Source: Chitinophaga rhizosphaerae
GTDB taxonomy: Bacteria; Bacteroidota; Bacteroidia; Chitinophagales; Chitinophagaceae
DNA length: 64,000 nt
Assembly: GCF_003958645.1 (NCBI RefSeq)
Contig: NZ_RXLO01000003.1
Coordinates: forward strand, 558,001 to 622,000
Direction of reading: 5' to 3'
Below the pieces are notes generated by a model, which saw only the letters and a program-made list of their open reading frames with translations, searched no databases and had not been told where the DNA came from. How positions within the stretch are numbered: position 1 is the stretch's first letter; each line of letters opens with the position of its first letter. Shown piece by piece: positions 53,351 through 62,137 of the stretch. The translations under genes and the position numbers were made by a program.

Positions 53351-55969
53351 TTATCGATAAATGGTTAAACCGGATAAGTTTTGTGTTTTCGGAAAAAGCA
53401 CGCTCCAGCCGTATCCGGCTATCACGCAGGATGCGAGCCCCGTGAAGGCATACATCAGCAGGTGCATGTCGGTGAATTGCAGTAGTACGACCTGTATCGC
53501 CGCACTGGCCACGAATCCCGCTACGGCGCCGGCATCTGTGGCGCGGCGGGTGAAGATCCCCAGCACGAAGAGCCCGCCCACCCCGCCGGTAAACAGGCCG
53601 AGGATGAGGTTGAACTGGTCCCACAGCGATGTGGCGCCATGTTCCGCCATCGACCAGGCGATCCCCGTTCCCGCGAGCCCCACGATCAGTGTGGTGAGCT
53701 TCGCGGAACGGAGATAGAATTTATCGGCCTTACCGGGTTGCAGGCGCCGGAGAAAATCATTCACGAATACCGTGGAAACCCCGTTCAGACTGCCGTTCAG
53801 GCTGCCCATGGCGGCGGCGAAGATGGCGGTGATCACCAGTCCTGCCACGCCGGCGGGCAATTGCGTCACGATGTACCAGGGGAAAATGGTGTCCTGAGCA
53901 TCCAGCGCCATATTGACCTGCCCGGGATGATCGCGGTAAAACAAAAAGAGTAGCGTGCCGATGGCGAAAAAGATGATGGTAGACGGAAGCGTGAGCCAGG
54001 CGCCGAGCCTGAGGCTGCGAACGGCCGTCTGCTCGTCGGGCGTGGTCAGGTAGCGTTGTACCACGGTCTGATCGCAGCCGTACTGGATGAGATTGAGCGT
54101 GAACCCGCCGATGATCACGACCCAGAATGTGGCGGACGTAAAATCGAACCGGAAATCGAACAGCTTCAGTTTGTCGTATTGCGCGAGCGACTGCGAAACC
54201 GCTGCCCCGTCGCTGGTGAGCGACATCGGGATGAGGATCAGCGCCAGCACCGCGCCGGCCAGCAAAATGATCACCTGGACCACTTCCGTCCAGATCACCG
54301 CCTCGATGCCGCCGAGCACGGTGTAAAACAGGCTCACGGCGCCCATGAGGAGAATGCTCAGTTTAACGTCGATGCCGGTTACGACAGACAGGGCGATGGC
54401 CGGCAGCAGGATCACGATGCCCATCCGCCCGAGCTGCAATAAAATGTACATGCCCGCAGAAACGGAGCGCACGGCGTAGCTGAACCGTTTTTCCAGGTAT
54501 TCGTAAGACGATGTAACCCCCAGCCTGCGGTAATACGGTATGAAAAAGCGCACCACCAACGGCATGCAGAAAATGATGGTCATGAGGAGGAAGAAGTACG
54601 TCCAGTCGGTGGCATAGGTTTTCGCGGGAATGCCGATGAATGTAATGGCGCTCAGTTTGGCGCCGAAAATACTGAGGCCGGTCGCCCACCCGGGGATTTT
54701 TTCGCCGCCTTTGAAATAGTCGGCGGTGGAATGCTGGTGCCGCGACGTCCACAGCCCTATGATCACCATCCCGATGAAATACAGCGCCAGTACGATGTAG
54801 TCGGTAGTGGAGAAGAAAGACGGTTTGCTGATGGAACCCCGCAGCACGTCAACGGTCCGGGTTCCGGGGCGCACCTCGCCGCTGGGGATGTAAATGTCGC
54901 CGTTCCATTTCACGGCCGTGGCGGTAACCGGCGCGGCATGGGGAAGCTGGCCGGTAACGGTCCAGGTGTCGGTAATGGTATTGTATAAAAGAACGTCGGT
55001 ATTGAAACCGGGATGGTTGTTGAGGATGCGCAGTTTTTCTTCCGTCAGTTCCGATTTGGCTTCGCCGTTTGCCCGGGCGATTTGTGCGTTGAGAGATTCG
55101 ATCCGGTGGAAGATATTGCCCTTGTCGCCGCCGGCTACCAGGATGTAACTGGCGCCCGTGGCCACTGCCGTGGCGGCGGAAAGAGGGGTGATGCCTTTTT
55201 GGTCGTGGATGTGCGCGATGGGCGACCAGCGGTCGGCAGCGGGGTCGTACCGCCAGGCCGCGGCGCTCAGTTCGCTGATGCCGGAATCGGTGCGGGCGCG
55301 GCCGCCGATGAGGAATAGCTGTGTTTTGGACCCATTAGACTGTGCAACCAGTACGCTGTGGGAAAGCGGTTTGGGGATAGGTGAAAGCCGTTTCCATACG
55401 GGAGCGGCGGAGGAAAGGTCGATGGAAAGGAAAGCGTCGGAAACGCGTTCGCTGTTTTCGCCGCCGGCCACGAATACGGTGGAGCCGATGGCGGTGGCCG
55501 AAGCGTTGGTTAGCGGGAAAGGCAGGGACGGCAGGTTTTTCACGACTATGCGCTCCTGCCATTGGAGGAGGAACGCCTGCGCGAGGGGGCCGCCGGCATT
55601 TTCACCGCCGATGCACACTACGCCGCCAGGCACGGTGGCACTGGCGCCATAGGCGACAGACCGGCCAAACGGGAAGGTGGACACCGTGTCGCCGCGCAGT
55701 ACGTAGACTTCGTTGCGGTAGGTTTTGGTGCCTCCGGCCCAGGGTTTGGCGTCGGGGAAATTGGCGCCGCCGGCCAGGAGCAGCACATTGTTGTGTACGC
55801 CCGTGAAGGCACCCGCAACGCCAGGTTGCGGGGCGCCATCGGGCAGTGCAGGCAGTTTGGCGGCAACATCCCACCGGATATGGTTCGGTTGTTGCGCGTT
55901 GCCTTTATTGATCCAGGAAAAAAACAGGCTTGCTGTCAGCATGAACGGGATGTCTCGGATGAATCGCAT
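53351..55969 (-). CDS. Fusion of a kelch-propeller sialic acid mutarotase and an SSS-family sodium/solute transporter
   Basis: This 872-residue fusion begins with a signal sequence (MRFIRDIPFMLTASLFFSWI). Residues ~30-380 are a NanM-like kelch propeller with repeated GG motifs (NVLLLAGGANFPDAKPWAGG, GGVVCIGGENAGGPLAQAFL, STVFVAGGENSERVSDAFL, LFLIGGRARTD, YILVAGGDKGN). Residues ~387-872 are a sodium:solute symporter with about 13 transmembrane helices (YFKGGEKIPGWATGLSIFGA, IGIPAKTYATDWTYFFLL, FAAAMGSLNGSLNGVSTVFV). The mutarotase would set the sialic acid anomer in the periplasm at the mouth of the transporter. The order resembles cyclically permuted mutarotases. It replaces the MFS NanT and the free NanM of other Bacteroidota. 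Confidence 0.88.
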   Translation of the reverse strand: MRFIRDIPFMLTASLFFSWINKGNAQQPNHIRWDVAAKLPALPDGAPQPGVAGAFTGVHNNVLLLAGGANFPDAKPWAGGTKTYRNEVYVLRGDTVSTFPFGRSVAYGASATVPGGVVCIGGENAGGPLAQAFLLQWQERIVVKNLPSLPFPLTNASATAIGSTVFVAGGENSERVSDAFLSIDLSSAAPVWKRLSPIPKPLSHSVLVAQSNGSKTQLFLIGGRARTDSGISELSAAAWRYDPAADRWSPIAHIHDQKGITPLSAATAVATGASYILVAGGDKGNIFHRIESLNAQIARANGEAKSELTEEKLRILNNHPGFNTDVLLYNTITDTWTVTGQLPHAAPVTATAVKWNGDIYIPSGEVRPGTRTVDVLRGSISKPSFFSTTDYIVLALYFIGMVIIGLWTSRHQHSTADYFKGGEKIPGWATGLSIFGAKLSAITFIGIPAKTYATDWTYFFLLMTIIFCMPLVVRFFIPYYRRLGVTSSYEYLEKRFSYAVRSVSAGMYILLQLGRMGIVILLPAIALSVVTGIDVKLSILLMGAVSLFYTVLGGIEAVIWTEVVQVIILLAGAVLALILIPMSLTSDGAAVSQSLAQYDKLKLFDFRFDFTSATFWVVIIGGFTLNLIQYGCDQTVVQRYLTTPDEQTAVRSLRLGAWLTLPSTIIFFAIGTLLFLFYRDHPGQVNMALDAQDTIFPWYIVTQLPAGVAGLVITAIFAAAMGSLNGSLNGVSTVFVNDFLRRLQPGKADKFYLRSAKLTTLIVGLAGTGIAWSMAEHGATSLWDQFNLILGLFTGGVGGLFVLGIFTRRATDAGAVAGFVASAAIQVVLLQFTDMHLLMYAFTGLASCVIAGYGWSVLFPKTQNLSGLTIYR

Positions 55970-55974
55970 GTTAT

Positions 55975-56910
55975 TCAGGAATGAGTCTTGGCCGCCGGCC
56001 GGGATTTAAATTGATCGAACCCTAACGCGGCAACGTCTTCTTTGAACAGTTCGAACTGCGCGCCGCTCATGTTGGTAACCGGAAGACGGAATTCCCCGCA
56101 ATCCAGCCCGATCAGTTTCATATACGCCTTTCCGGTAGCGATGCCGCCGTATTTGCCGAGCAGGCGGATCATGTTGATCGACTGCTGTTGCAATTGCGCG
56201 GCTTTATCCAGCTCACCGTTTTCGAAGGCTTCCGTCAACTGGTGATACAGCGGCGCTGCATAGTTGAACGTACTGCCCACGGCCCCTTTGGCGCCGATAG
56301 CGAGCGCCGGCAGCATGTTCTCGTCGCGGCCCCAGAGCATGTCGTACTTACCGGATTTGAAATTCCGGCAGGAGAGGAAGTCCATGAAATCCTCGTGCGT
56401 GTACTTCACCCCGGCGAAGTTGGGGATCTTCCCGTCTACGGCCTGGAGCAGGTCGTACATCGGGAAATAGACGCCGTTCAGCACGGGGATGTGGTAGTAG
56501 TAGAACGGCATGTCGGGCACTACGGCGGCCAGTTCGGCGCAGCAATGGGCGAGGGCTTCCACGCTGGCGGGCTTGAAGTAGAACGGTGCGGTGAACGATA
56601 CGGCGTAAATGCCTGCGTTTCTTGCGTGCAGCGCCAGTTCCCTGCAGTCGGCGAGGCAGGTGCCGCCGAGCAGGAGCATTACTTTGAAACCGGCATCGCC
56701 CCGGGTACATTCGGCCCAGGCCGTGGTCACGGTTTTCTTTTCGGCGACGGTCATGGAAACGCCCTCGCCGGTGGAGCCGCAGATGAAAGCGCCTTTAACG
56801 CCGTTGGCTTTCAACAGGCGGTAATACTCCGGGATCAGTTTCGTGTTAAGTGCTCCGGCCTCGTTCATGGGCGTAAAGGGAGCGGCAATCAGTCCTTGCA
56901 AATGTTTCAT
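55975..56910 (-). CDS. nanA: N-acetylneuraminate lyase
   Basis: This 311-residue member of the DHDPS/NAL barrel family has the GSTGEG motif (FICGSTGEGVSMTVAEKK), Tyr in MPFYYYHIPVLNGVYFPMYD and the Schiff-base Lys169 in PNFAGVKYTHEDF (E. coli NanA uses Lys165). It splits N-acetylneuraminate into N-acetylmannosamine and pyruvate. The lyase role rather than dihydrodipicolinate synthase is supported by its place between SusD and the mutarotase/transporter in a locus with a sialidase and AGE epimerase. Confidence 0.93.
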   Translation of the reverse strand: MKHLQGLIAAPFTPMNEAGALNTKLIPEYYRLLKANGVKGAFICGSTGEGVSMTVAEKKTVTTAWAECTRGDAGFKVMLLLGGTCLADCRELALHARNAGIYAVSFTAPFYFKPASVEALAHCCAELAAVVPDMPFYYYHIPVLNGVYFPMYDLLQAVDGKIPNFAGVKYTHEDFMDFLSCRNFKSGKYDMLWGRDENMLPALAIGAKGAVGSTFNYAAPLYHQLTEAFENGELDKAAQLQQQSINMIRLLGKYGGIATGKAYMKLIGLDCGEFRLPVTNMSGAQFELFKEDVAALGFDQFKSRPAAKTHS

Positions 56911-56942
56911 GCGCTTCAGAATCGTTGATGATGGATATTGGG

Positions 56943-58514
56943 TTATTGTGGTTTGGCGGTCATGTATCCGGGCGTCTGGTCCACGAGCGGATCGTTCGTC
57001 CAGATAGCGGGCTCCACGGGCCAGAGGACCTTATATCCCTGGGTGGCTTTATCGAGCACGCCGAAAGGATGCGTGACGGATTTGAAGACCATGGGCTGGC
57101 CCGCCACCTGCATGCGGCGCAGATCGTACCAGCGTTTGCCTTCGAACACGAATTCCTTGCTCCGCTCCCGGAAAATCGCCAGTTCATTGGCGTCTTTGCC
57201 GCCATTCACGAAAGGCGCGGGATCGTTGCCCGGCCCGTAAGCCCTGTCGCGGATGGCTTTGATGTAAACCGTGGGGTCCTGCCCCTGGGCATTGGCGATC
57301 TCGGCGAGCATGAGCTGCCGGTCGGCCTCGCGGTATACCGGCCAGTCGTCGGAGAAATAGCGCTTGTTGGCGTCGATGACGCCGAGGAACTTCACCAGGG
57401 CGGTGTTGCGGACGGTCACCACATAGGGCGTGGTGCTGGTAGTTACTTTATAATAATTATAGAAGGTGGCGTTGCGCCGCGTATCTGTCACATCGTACGA
57501 CTGGTATAGCTCGAACGTATACCGGTACCGCTGTATCACCTGGAGGGAATTCACATCCGCGATCTTCAGCGGGTCTACTAGGAAATTGCCCACACCTTCA
57601 CTCACGAGCGAGTCCTTATAATGCAGCCCGTTGAAGTTGAATGTCGAATACAGGTGAGACGCGACGCTCATTTCCGATTCGGCCACCCGGTAACGGATGG
57701 CGAAGATGATTTCCGCATTCCCCTTGTTGTTGTAGGCGAACACGCTGGCGAACGAAGGCAGCAGCTGGTAGCCGCCAATGGCGGTGAGGGCGGTTTTCGC
57801 TTCGGCCAGATCGGCGGTGTTGCCGTATACTTTGGCAGACCAGAGGAAGACCTCGCCTTTTAGCATCCTGGCCGCATCGGGCGTGAACTGGGTTTTATCT
57901 GCGGAAGCCGAAGTGCCGAAGAATTGCATCGCCTGGTTGATGTCGCTTTTCACGAGGGCCAGCACATCCGCTTCGGAGGCTCTCGCCTTGCGCAGCAGCA
58001 CAACGTCGGTGGTGCCGTTGAGGACTTCCGGTTCGGTGCGGATGGGCACGCCGCCGTATGTGCGCAGCAGCTGGAAATAATACCACGCCCGCATGGCATA
58101 GGCCTGTCCGAGGAGGTAATTTTTCTTTTCGGAGGACAGGAAACCCGATTCGTTGGCTTTCTGGATAAAGAGGTTGAGCTGGAGGATCGGTGCGTAAAAT
58201 CCGGCCCATCCCGTAATACCCGCAGAATTCTCCTCGATCCGCTGTTCGATGACCTGGAGCTCGTTGAGAGAGGTGTTCTGCACGTCTACGTTGCTCATAC
58301 CGCCGCCGCGCATTTCGCCCAAACGGTAAAACATGAACTGGTTATCCCGGAACTGTTTGTGCAGCCCCACCATGAAATTGACGACCTGTGTTTCGTTCTT
58401 CCAGAAGTTGCCGTCACCGAAATAGTCTTCGGGCGACAGTTCCAGCGTTTTTTGACAGGAGGCGAAGAGTACCGTTACGATCAGCGCCTTCGCGAAATAT
58501 GTAAGTTTTTTCAT
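56943..58514 (-). CDS. SusD/RagB-family sialic acid-binding lipoprotein (NanU-like)
   Basis: This 523-residue lipoprotein has lipobox VLFASCQKTLELSPEDYFGD and SusD motifs GQAYAMRAWYYFQLLRTYGG and RERSKEFVFEGKRWYDLRRM. As the partner of the SusC at 58537 it plays the part that NanU has in Tannerella, binding free sialic acid at the surface; the specificity is inferred from context. The start at 58514 is set by the signal peptide (MKKLTYFAKALIVTV). Confidence 0.9.
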   Translation of the reverse strand: MKKLTYFAKALIVTVLFASCQKTLELSPEDYFGDGNFWKNETQVVNFMVGLHKQFRDNQFMFYRLGEMRGGGMSNVDVQNTSLNELQVIEQRIEENSAGITGWAGFYAPILQLNLFIQKANESGFLSSEKKNYLLGQAYAMRAWYYFQLLRTYGGVPIRTEPEVLNGTTDVVLLRKARASEADVLALVKSDINQAMQFFGTSASADKTQFTPDAARMLKGEVFLWSAKVYGNTADLAEAKTALTAIGGYQLLPSFASVFAYNNKGNAEIIFAIRYRVAESEMSVASHLYSTFNFNGLHYKDSLVSEGVGNFLVDPLKIADVNSLQVIQRYRYTFELYQSYDVTDTRRNATFYNYYKVTTSTTPYVVTVRNTALVKFLGVIDANKRYFSDDWPVYREADRQLMLAEIANAQGQDPTVYIKAIRDRAYGPGNDPAPFVNGGKDANELAIFRERSKEFVFEGKRWYDLRRMQVAGQPMVFKSVTHPFGVLDKATQGYKVLWPVEPAIWTNDPLVDQTPGYMTAKPQ

Positions 58515-58536
58515 TTCGGAATTTTTTTTGGATGGA

Positions 58537-61500
58537 TTAGAAAGTAAGGTTGGCACCGAATACGAGTTGCGTAGGGATGGTGTAGGCACTGTTCTGCGAA
58601 CCGGTGCGCTCGGGCAGTTTCAGCTGGCTGTTGGTGATGTAGCCGAGGTTCTGGCCGGTTACAGTGAGGGTAAGCCCCGTGATCCGTGCAGGTTTCAGCA
58701 GGCTGGCAGGCAGGCTGTAGCTGAGGGAAACGTCGCGGAAGCAGAGGTAGCTGGAATTCACCCAGAACATGCTGCTGGGCCGGTCGTAATTCTTGGTGTT
58801 CAGTTGGTCGGCCCAGGTGTAGCGGGGATATTTGGCATCGGGGTTCTCCGGCGTCCAGGTGTCTTTCACCGCGGTAGTGGCGTTGAACTCGCCCTGGAAG
58901 CTCCCGAGCGACCACATCTGCATAAAGTCCTGCTGGATATGGCCCAGCGCAAAGTCCACACGGGCGAACAGGCGGAAGTTCTTCCAGTTTACGGTGGTGT
59001 TTATGCCGCCGGTCCAGCGGGGAACGGAGCGCCCGAGCCTGCGCATATCCCGGTAATCGATCGTATCGTTTTTATCGAAATCGTGCCACATCATGTCTCC
59101 CAGTTTGGTGCTGATGTGGTTGGTGAGCCCTTTTTCGGTGATGAGCTGCTGGCTGGCCACGCGCTTACCGGCGGCGGAGCCGTATTGCGTTTCGCCCGCT
59201 GCGATGTCGATCTTGTTGTAGGATGCGAGGTCTTTATCGTTACGGATGATCCCGTCGCTCACGAATCCATATACGTCGCCCCATTCCATTCCTTCCTGCA
59301 ATCCGCCTACCCAAACGAGCCCGCCGGTAGCCGGATCGTAGACTTGCTGGCCGCCCTGGCGGTTTTTATCATTGCCGTTGAACGGGAGCTTCACGATGGT
59401 GTTTTTGTTCCAGCTGGCGTTGGCGGCCACGGTCCAGTTCAGGTCTTTTTTCTGGATCACTTTTCCGCTCACTTCCATCTCGAACCCACGGTTGCGCATG
59501 CTGCCGTTGTTGGTGCGGATGGAGGAAATGCCGGAGGAAGTAGGCAGCAGGATGTTGGCGATCTTGTCGGTCGTTAACCTGTTGTAATATGCGAACGACG
59601 CGGTGATGCGGTTATTAAGGAACCCGAGCTCCGTTCCCACTTCCACTGTTTTCGACTTTTCCCATTTCAGTTTCGGATTGGCGATGCCGGTTTGCAGGTA
59701 GCCGGTAACGCCATTGTAGGGCGTCTGCGTACCATACGAGCCCTGGAGCTCATAAATCCCGATGGCGTTAGCCGTTCCGATGCCGATATTGCCGTTCATG
59801 CCCCAGCTGGCGCGGAGTTTCAGGAACGAAAGCCAATCTTTCACGCCGCTCATGAAATCTTCCTCGTGCGCAAGCCAGCCCACGGAGAACGCGGGGAAGG
59901 TACCATACTGGTTGCCGCCGATGAGGCGGGAATATCCATCGCGGCGCACGGTGAAAGTGGCGAGGTATTTTCCGTTGTAGTCGTACATCAGGTTGCCGAT
60001 GCCCGACATGATCCTTTCGCGGTTGTGCCAGGAATCGGTGCCGCGGGTTTGGGTAAGGTTGTTGTTAAGGGTAAGGCCCAGGTCCATGAAATCGTCTGTG
60101 GGCGCGAGCCTTCCGCTGGCGGACACGCCTTTGTTGTAGGCATCGTAATATTCGAAACCGGCCATGGCGTCGAGAGTATGCCTGCCGAACGATCCTTTGT
60201 AGTTGAGCGTGGCATTGTACGTCTGGCGGATGGTGCGGTCGAAGCCGGCGGTGCTGGAGCGGTCGCGGTTCCAGCCGGTGTTTGGATTGGTGAGGCTCTG
60301 GAGACCGGTACGGAAATCCTTGTTGAAGGTTTCGTCGAAACCTTCGTCGTACATGAGGATGGCGCGCACACGGCCGTAGAGTTGTTGTGTGAAATCGATC
60401 TTCAGCGCCTGGCTGAGGGTAAATTTATCGGTCTGGAACTTGCGGATGTATTTGTCGGCATTGATGACGGGGTTGCCGTCGCTGGCGTCTCTTCCGAGGA
60501 TGAGGTCGCCTTTCGCGTTGGTGCCGCGCATGGTGGGCGGGGCGGAGAGCATGCGGCCCCAGTAGTTGGCTTCGCCGTTGTTCAGGCTCTGATCGCGCCA
60601 GTTGGCCATGGTGTACTGGAGGCCTGTTTCGGAGGTTAGCCAGTCACGGATTTTGTAATCGCCGATGCCCGTAAAGGAGATGCGTTTGTAGAAAACGTTG
60701 ATGGGCAGGCCTTCTTCGTCGTAGTAGCCGATGTTGGCGTAGTATTTTCCGCGGTCGTTGCCGCCGCTCATGCCCACGTTGTAATCCTGGGTTTTGGCGG
60801 GCGATTTGAAGGCGTAGTCGCCGTAATTGAAGTTCTTGTACAACAGTTGTGCGTTGGTGCCGTTGGCGTCGTATTCGCCGGCGGCATTCGTTTTCACGGC
60901 GTCGGTCATCACTTGCCAGCCGTCGTTGGTATTGAGCAGTTCGCGGTTGGCGTCTGTGAGGCGCATGGTGGACCATATTGCGCGGGAGTCGTAATTGCCG
61001 TCGAGGATGTTGCCCTGGGCGTCTTTATAGAGGTTCCCGGTGCCGCGGGGGCCAACGGCTGCGAGGGCGGAGGGGGCGAGGGTGCCGTTTTTGATGGCTT
61101 CCACCACGCCGAGGCGCGTCCAGCGGATATATTCTTCCGCGTTCAGGAATTCGTAAGGCGAGTTGAGGTAGCTATAACCGCGTTTGGCGTTGAGGCTGAT
61201 GGAAGCGTTGCCGGCCTTGCCGCGTTTGGAGGTGATGAGCACTACGCCGTTGGAGGCGCGCGCGCCGTAAATAGCGGTGGCCGATGCGTCTTTGAGGACT
61301 TCGACGGAGGCGATATCGTCCGGGTTGATGTCGCTCATGGAGCCGCGGACCTGTCCGTCGATAATAATTAAAGGACTGCCGGATCCGTCGAAGTTGGTGC
61401 CGCCGCGGAGCACGATGCCGGGCAGGGCGCCGGGTCTTCCGGAGCCGGTGGCCACGCGAACGCCGGGGATGGTGCCGGCGAGGGCCTGGGTGGGGTTGGA

Positions 61501-61911
61501 GCGGAGACCGGTTTCGAGGATGTTGTTGTCGAGTTTGGCGATGCTGGATGTGAGTTTGGACCGTTTGGCGCTGCCATAGCCGGTTATGACAACTTCGTCC
61601 ATTTTGGAAGCGGCGGAGGTGAGGACGATGTTGATGTGGCGGTTCTGGCCGACGGGAATTTCCTGCGGGGAGAATCCGATGTAGGAAACGGAGAGCAGGT
61701 CTCCGGGTTGCGCATCGATGGAGAAATCGCCTTTCGTGTTGGATTGAACGGCTTTCTTTTTGGCTTTGATGACGATGGTGACCCCGATAAGCGGGGTGTT
61801 ATCGTCTCCGGAGATGACCCTTCCGGTGAGGGGGCCGGATTGTGACCGGGCGGAGATGGAGAGGAGGAGGCTGGTCAGGAAGACGAGGCCCCGTAAGCAC
61901 GCGAATTTCAT
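58537..61911 (-). CDS. SusC/RagA-family TonB-linked outer-membrane channel for sialic acid (NanO-like)
   Basis: This 1124-residue protein has signal peptide MKFACLRGLVFLTSLLLSIS, a carboxypeptidase-regulatory-like domain (~30-105; LTGRVISGDDNTPLIGVTIV), the MDEVVITGYGSAKRSKLTSS box, a plug (LAGTIPGVRVATGSGRPGAL, IIIDGQVRGSMSDINPDDIA, YGARASNGVVLITSKRGK) and a C-terminal FGANLTF. It has no STN domain, so it is not FecR-controlled. It is the first gene of the nan operon, directly behind a good promoter and a GntR-type operator candidate. Sialic acid as cargo is inferred from the downstream genes. Confidence 0.92.
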   Translation of the reverse strand: MKFACLRGLVFLTSLLLSISARSQSGPLTGRVISGDDNTPLIGVTIVIKAKKKAVQSNTKGDFSIDAQPGDLLSVSYIGFSPQEIPVGQNRHINIVLTSAASKMDEVVITGYGSAKRSKLTSSIAKLDNNILETGLRSNPTQALAGTIPGVRVATGSGRPGALPGIVLRGGTNFDGSGSPLIIIDGQVRGSMSDINPDDIASVEVLKDASATAIYGARASNGVVLITSKRGKAGNASISLNAKRGYSYLNSPYEFLNAEEYIRWTRLGVVEAIKNGTLAPSALAAVGPRGTGNLYKDAQGNILDGNYDSRAIWSTMRLTDANRELLNTNDGWQVMTDAVKTNAAGEYDANGTNAQLLYKNFNYGDYAFKSPAKTQDYNVGMSGGNDRGKYYANIGYYDEEGLPINVFYKRISFTGIGDYKIRDWLTSETGLQYTMANWRDQSLNNGEANYWGRMLSAPPTMRGTNAKGDLILGRDASDGNPVINADKYIRKFQTDKFTLSQALKIDFTQQLYGRVRAILMYDEGFDETFNKDFRTGLQSLTNPNTGWNRDRSSTAGFDRTIRQTYNATLNYKGSFGRHTLDAMAGFEYYDAYNKGVSASGRLAPTDDFMDLGLTLNNNLTQTRGTDSWHNRERIMSGIGNLMYDYNGKYLATFTVRRDGYSRLIGGNQYGTFPAFSVGWLAHEEDFMSGVKDWLSFLKLRASWGMNGNIGIGTANAIGIYELQGSYGTQTPYNGVTGYLQTGIANPKLKWEKSKTVEVGTELGFLNNRITASFAYYNRLTTDKIANILLPTSSGISSIRTNNGSMRNRGFEMEVSGKVIQKKDLNWTVAANASWNKNTIVKLPFNGNDKNRQGGQQVYDPATGGLVWVGGLQEGMEWGDVYGFVSDGIIRNDKDLASYNKIDIAAGETQYGSAAGKRVASQQLITEKGLTNHISTKLGDMMWHDFDKNDTIDYRDMRRLGRSVPRWTGGINTTVNWKNFRLFARVDFALGHIQQDFMQMWSLGSFQGEFNATTAVKDTWTPENPDAKYPRYTWADQLNTKNYDRPSSMFWVNSSYLCFRDVSLSYSLPASLLKPARITGLTLTVTGQNLGYITNSQLKLPERTGSQNSAYTIPTQLVFGANLTF

Positions 61912-61934
61912 AATGGAAAGGAATTTTGGTTGTA

Positions 61935-61949
61935 TTATGTATAACATAA
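61935..61949 (-). promoter_or_regulatory. Candidate GntR operator at the nan promoter
   Basis: A perfect inverted repeat TTATGT-ATA-ACATAA directly abuts the -7 element of the nan SusC promoter and covers the expected transcript start (~61943). Its core GT-N3-AC is the half-site arrangement of FadR-subfamily GntR operators. The divergent GntR gene begins 188 bases away. Confidence 0.6.
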
Positions 61950-61980
61950 CAAAAGTAATCAAATCCCGGAAGAAGCCAAT
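61950..61980 (-). promoter_or_regulatory. Promoter of the nan SusC operon
   Basis: On the minus strand, ATTG (61977-61980), a 19-base spacer and TACTTTTG (61950-61957, perfect TAnnTTTG) give one of the best promoter matches in the window. It predicts a leader of ~32 bases before the ATG at 61911. Confidence 0.6.
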
Positions 61981-62080
61981 TTTAAATCTGGATTTCGGGT
62001 TGCGTTAACAAAAAATCAAGAAGGTTTCATGATAAGATATTGATATACAGGTAGAACAGTTAAAATATTGTAATCGATCG

Positions 62081-62116
62081 TTTGGCGAAGATTTACAATG
62101 ACAATTCCTATATTTG
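62081..62116 (+). promoter_or_regulatory. Possible promoter of the GntR gene
   Basis: TATATTTG at 62109-62116 is a perfect -7 element; TTTG at 62081-62084 is 24 bases upstream, longer than the usual 19-21. Confidence 0.35.
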
Positions 62117-62120
62117 CCTT

Positions 62121-62135
62121 ATAAGTAATACATAT
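62121..62135 (+). promoter_or_regulatory. Second candidate GntR operator, just before the regulator's start codon
   Basis: ATAAGT-AAT-ACATAT has arms that pair at 5 of 6 positions, keeps the GT-N3-AC core, and shares ACATA with the site at 61935-61949. It lies 2 bases before the ATG at 62138 and would allow autoregulation. Confidence 0.45.
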
Positions 62136-62137
62136 TT

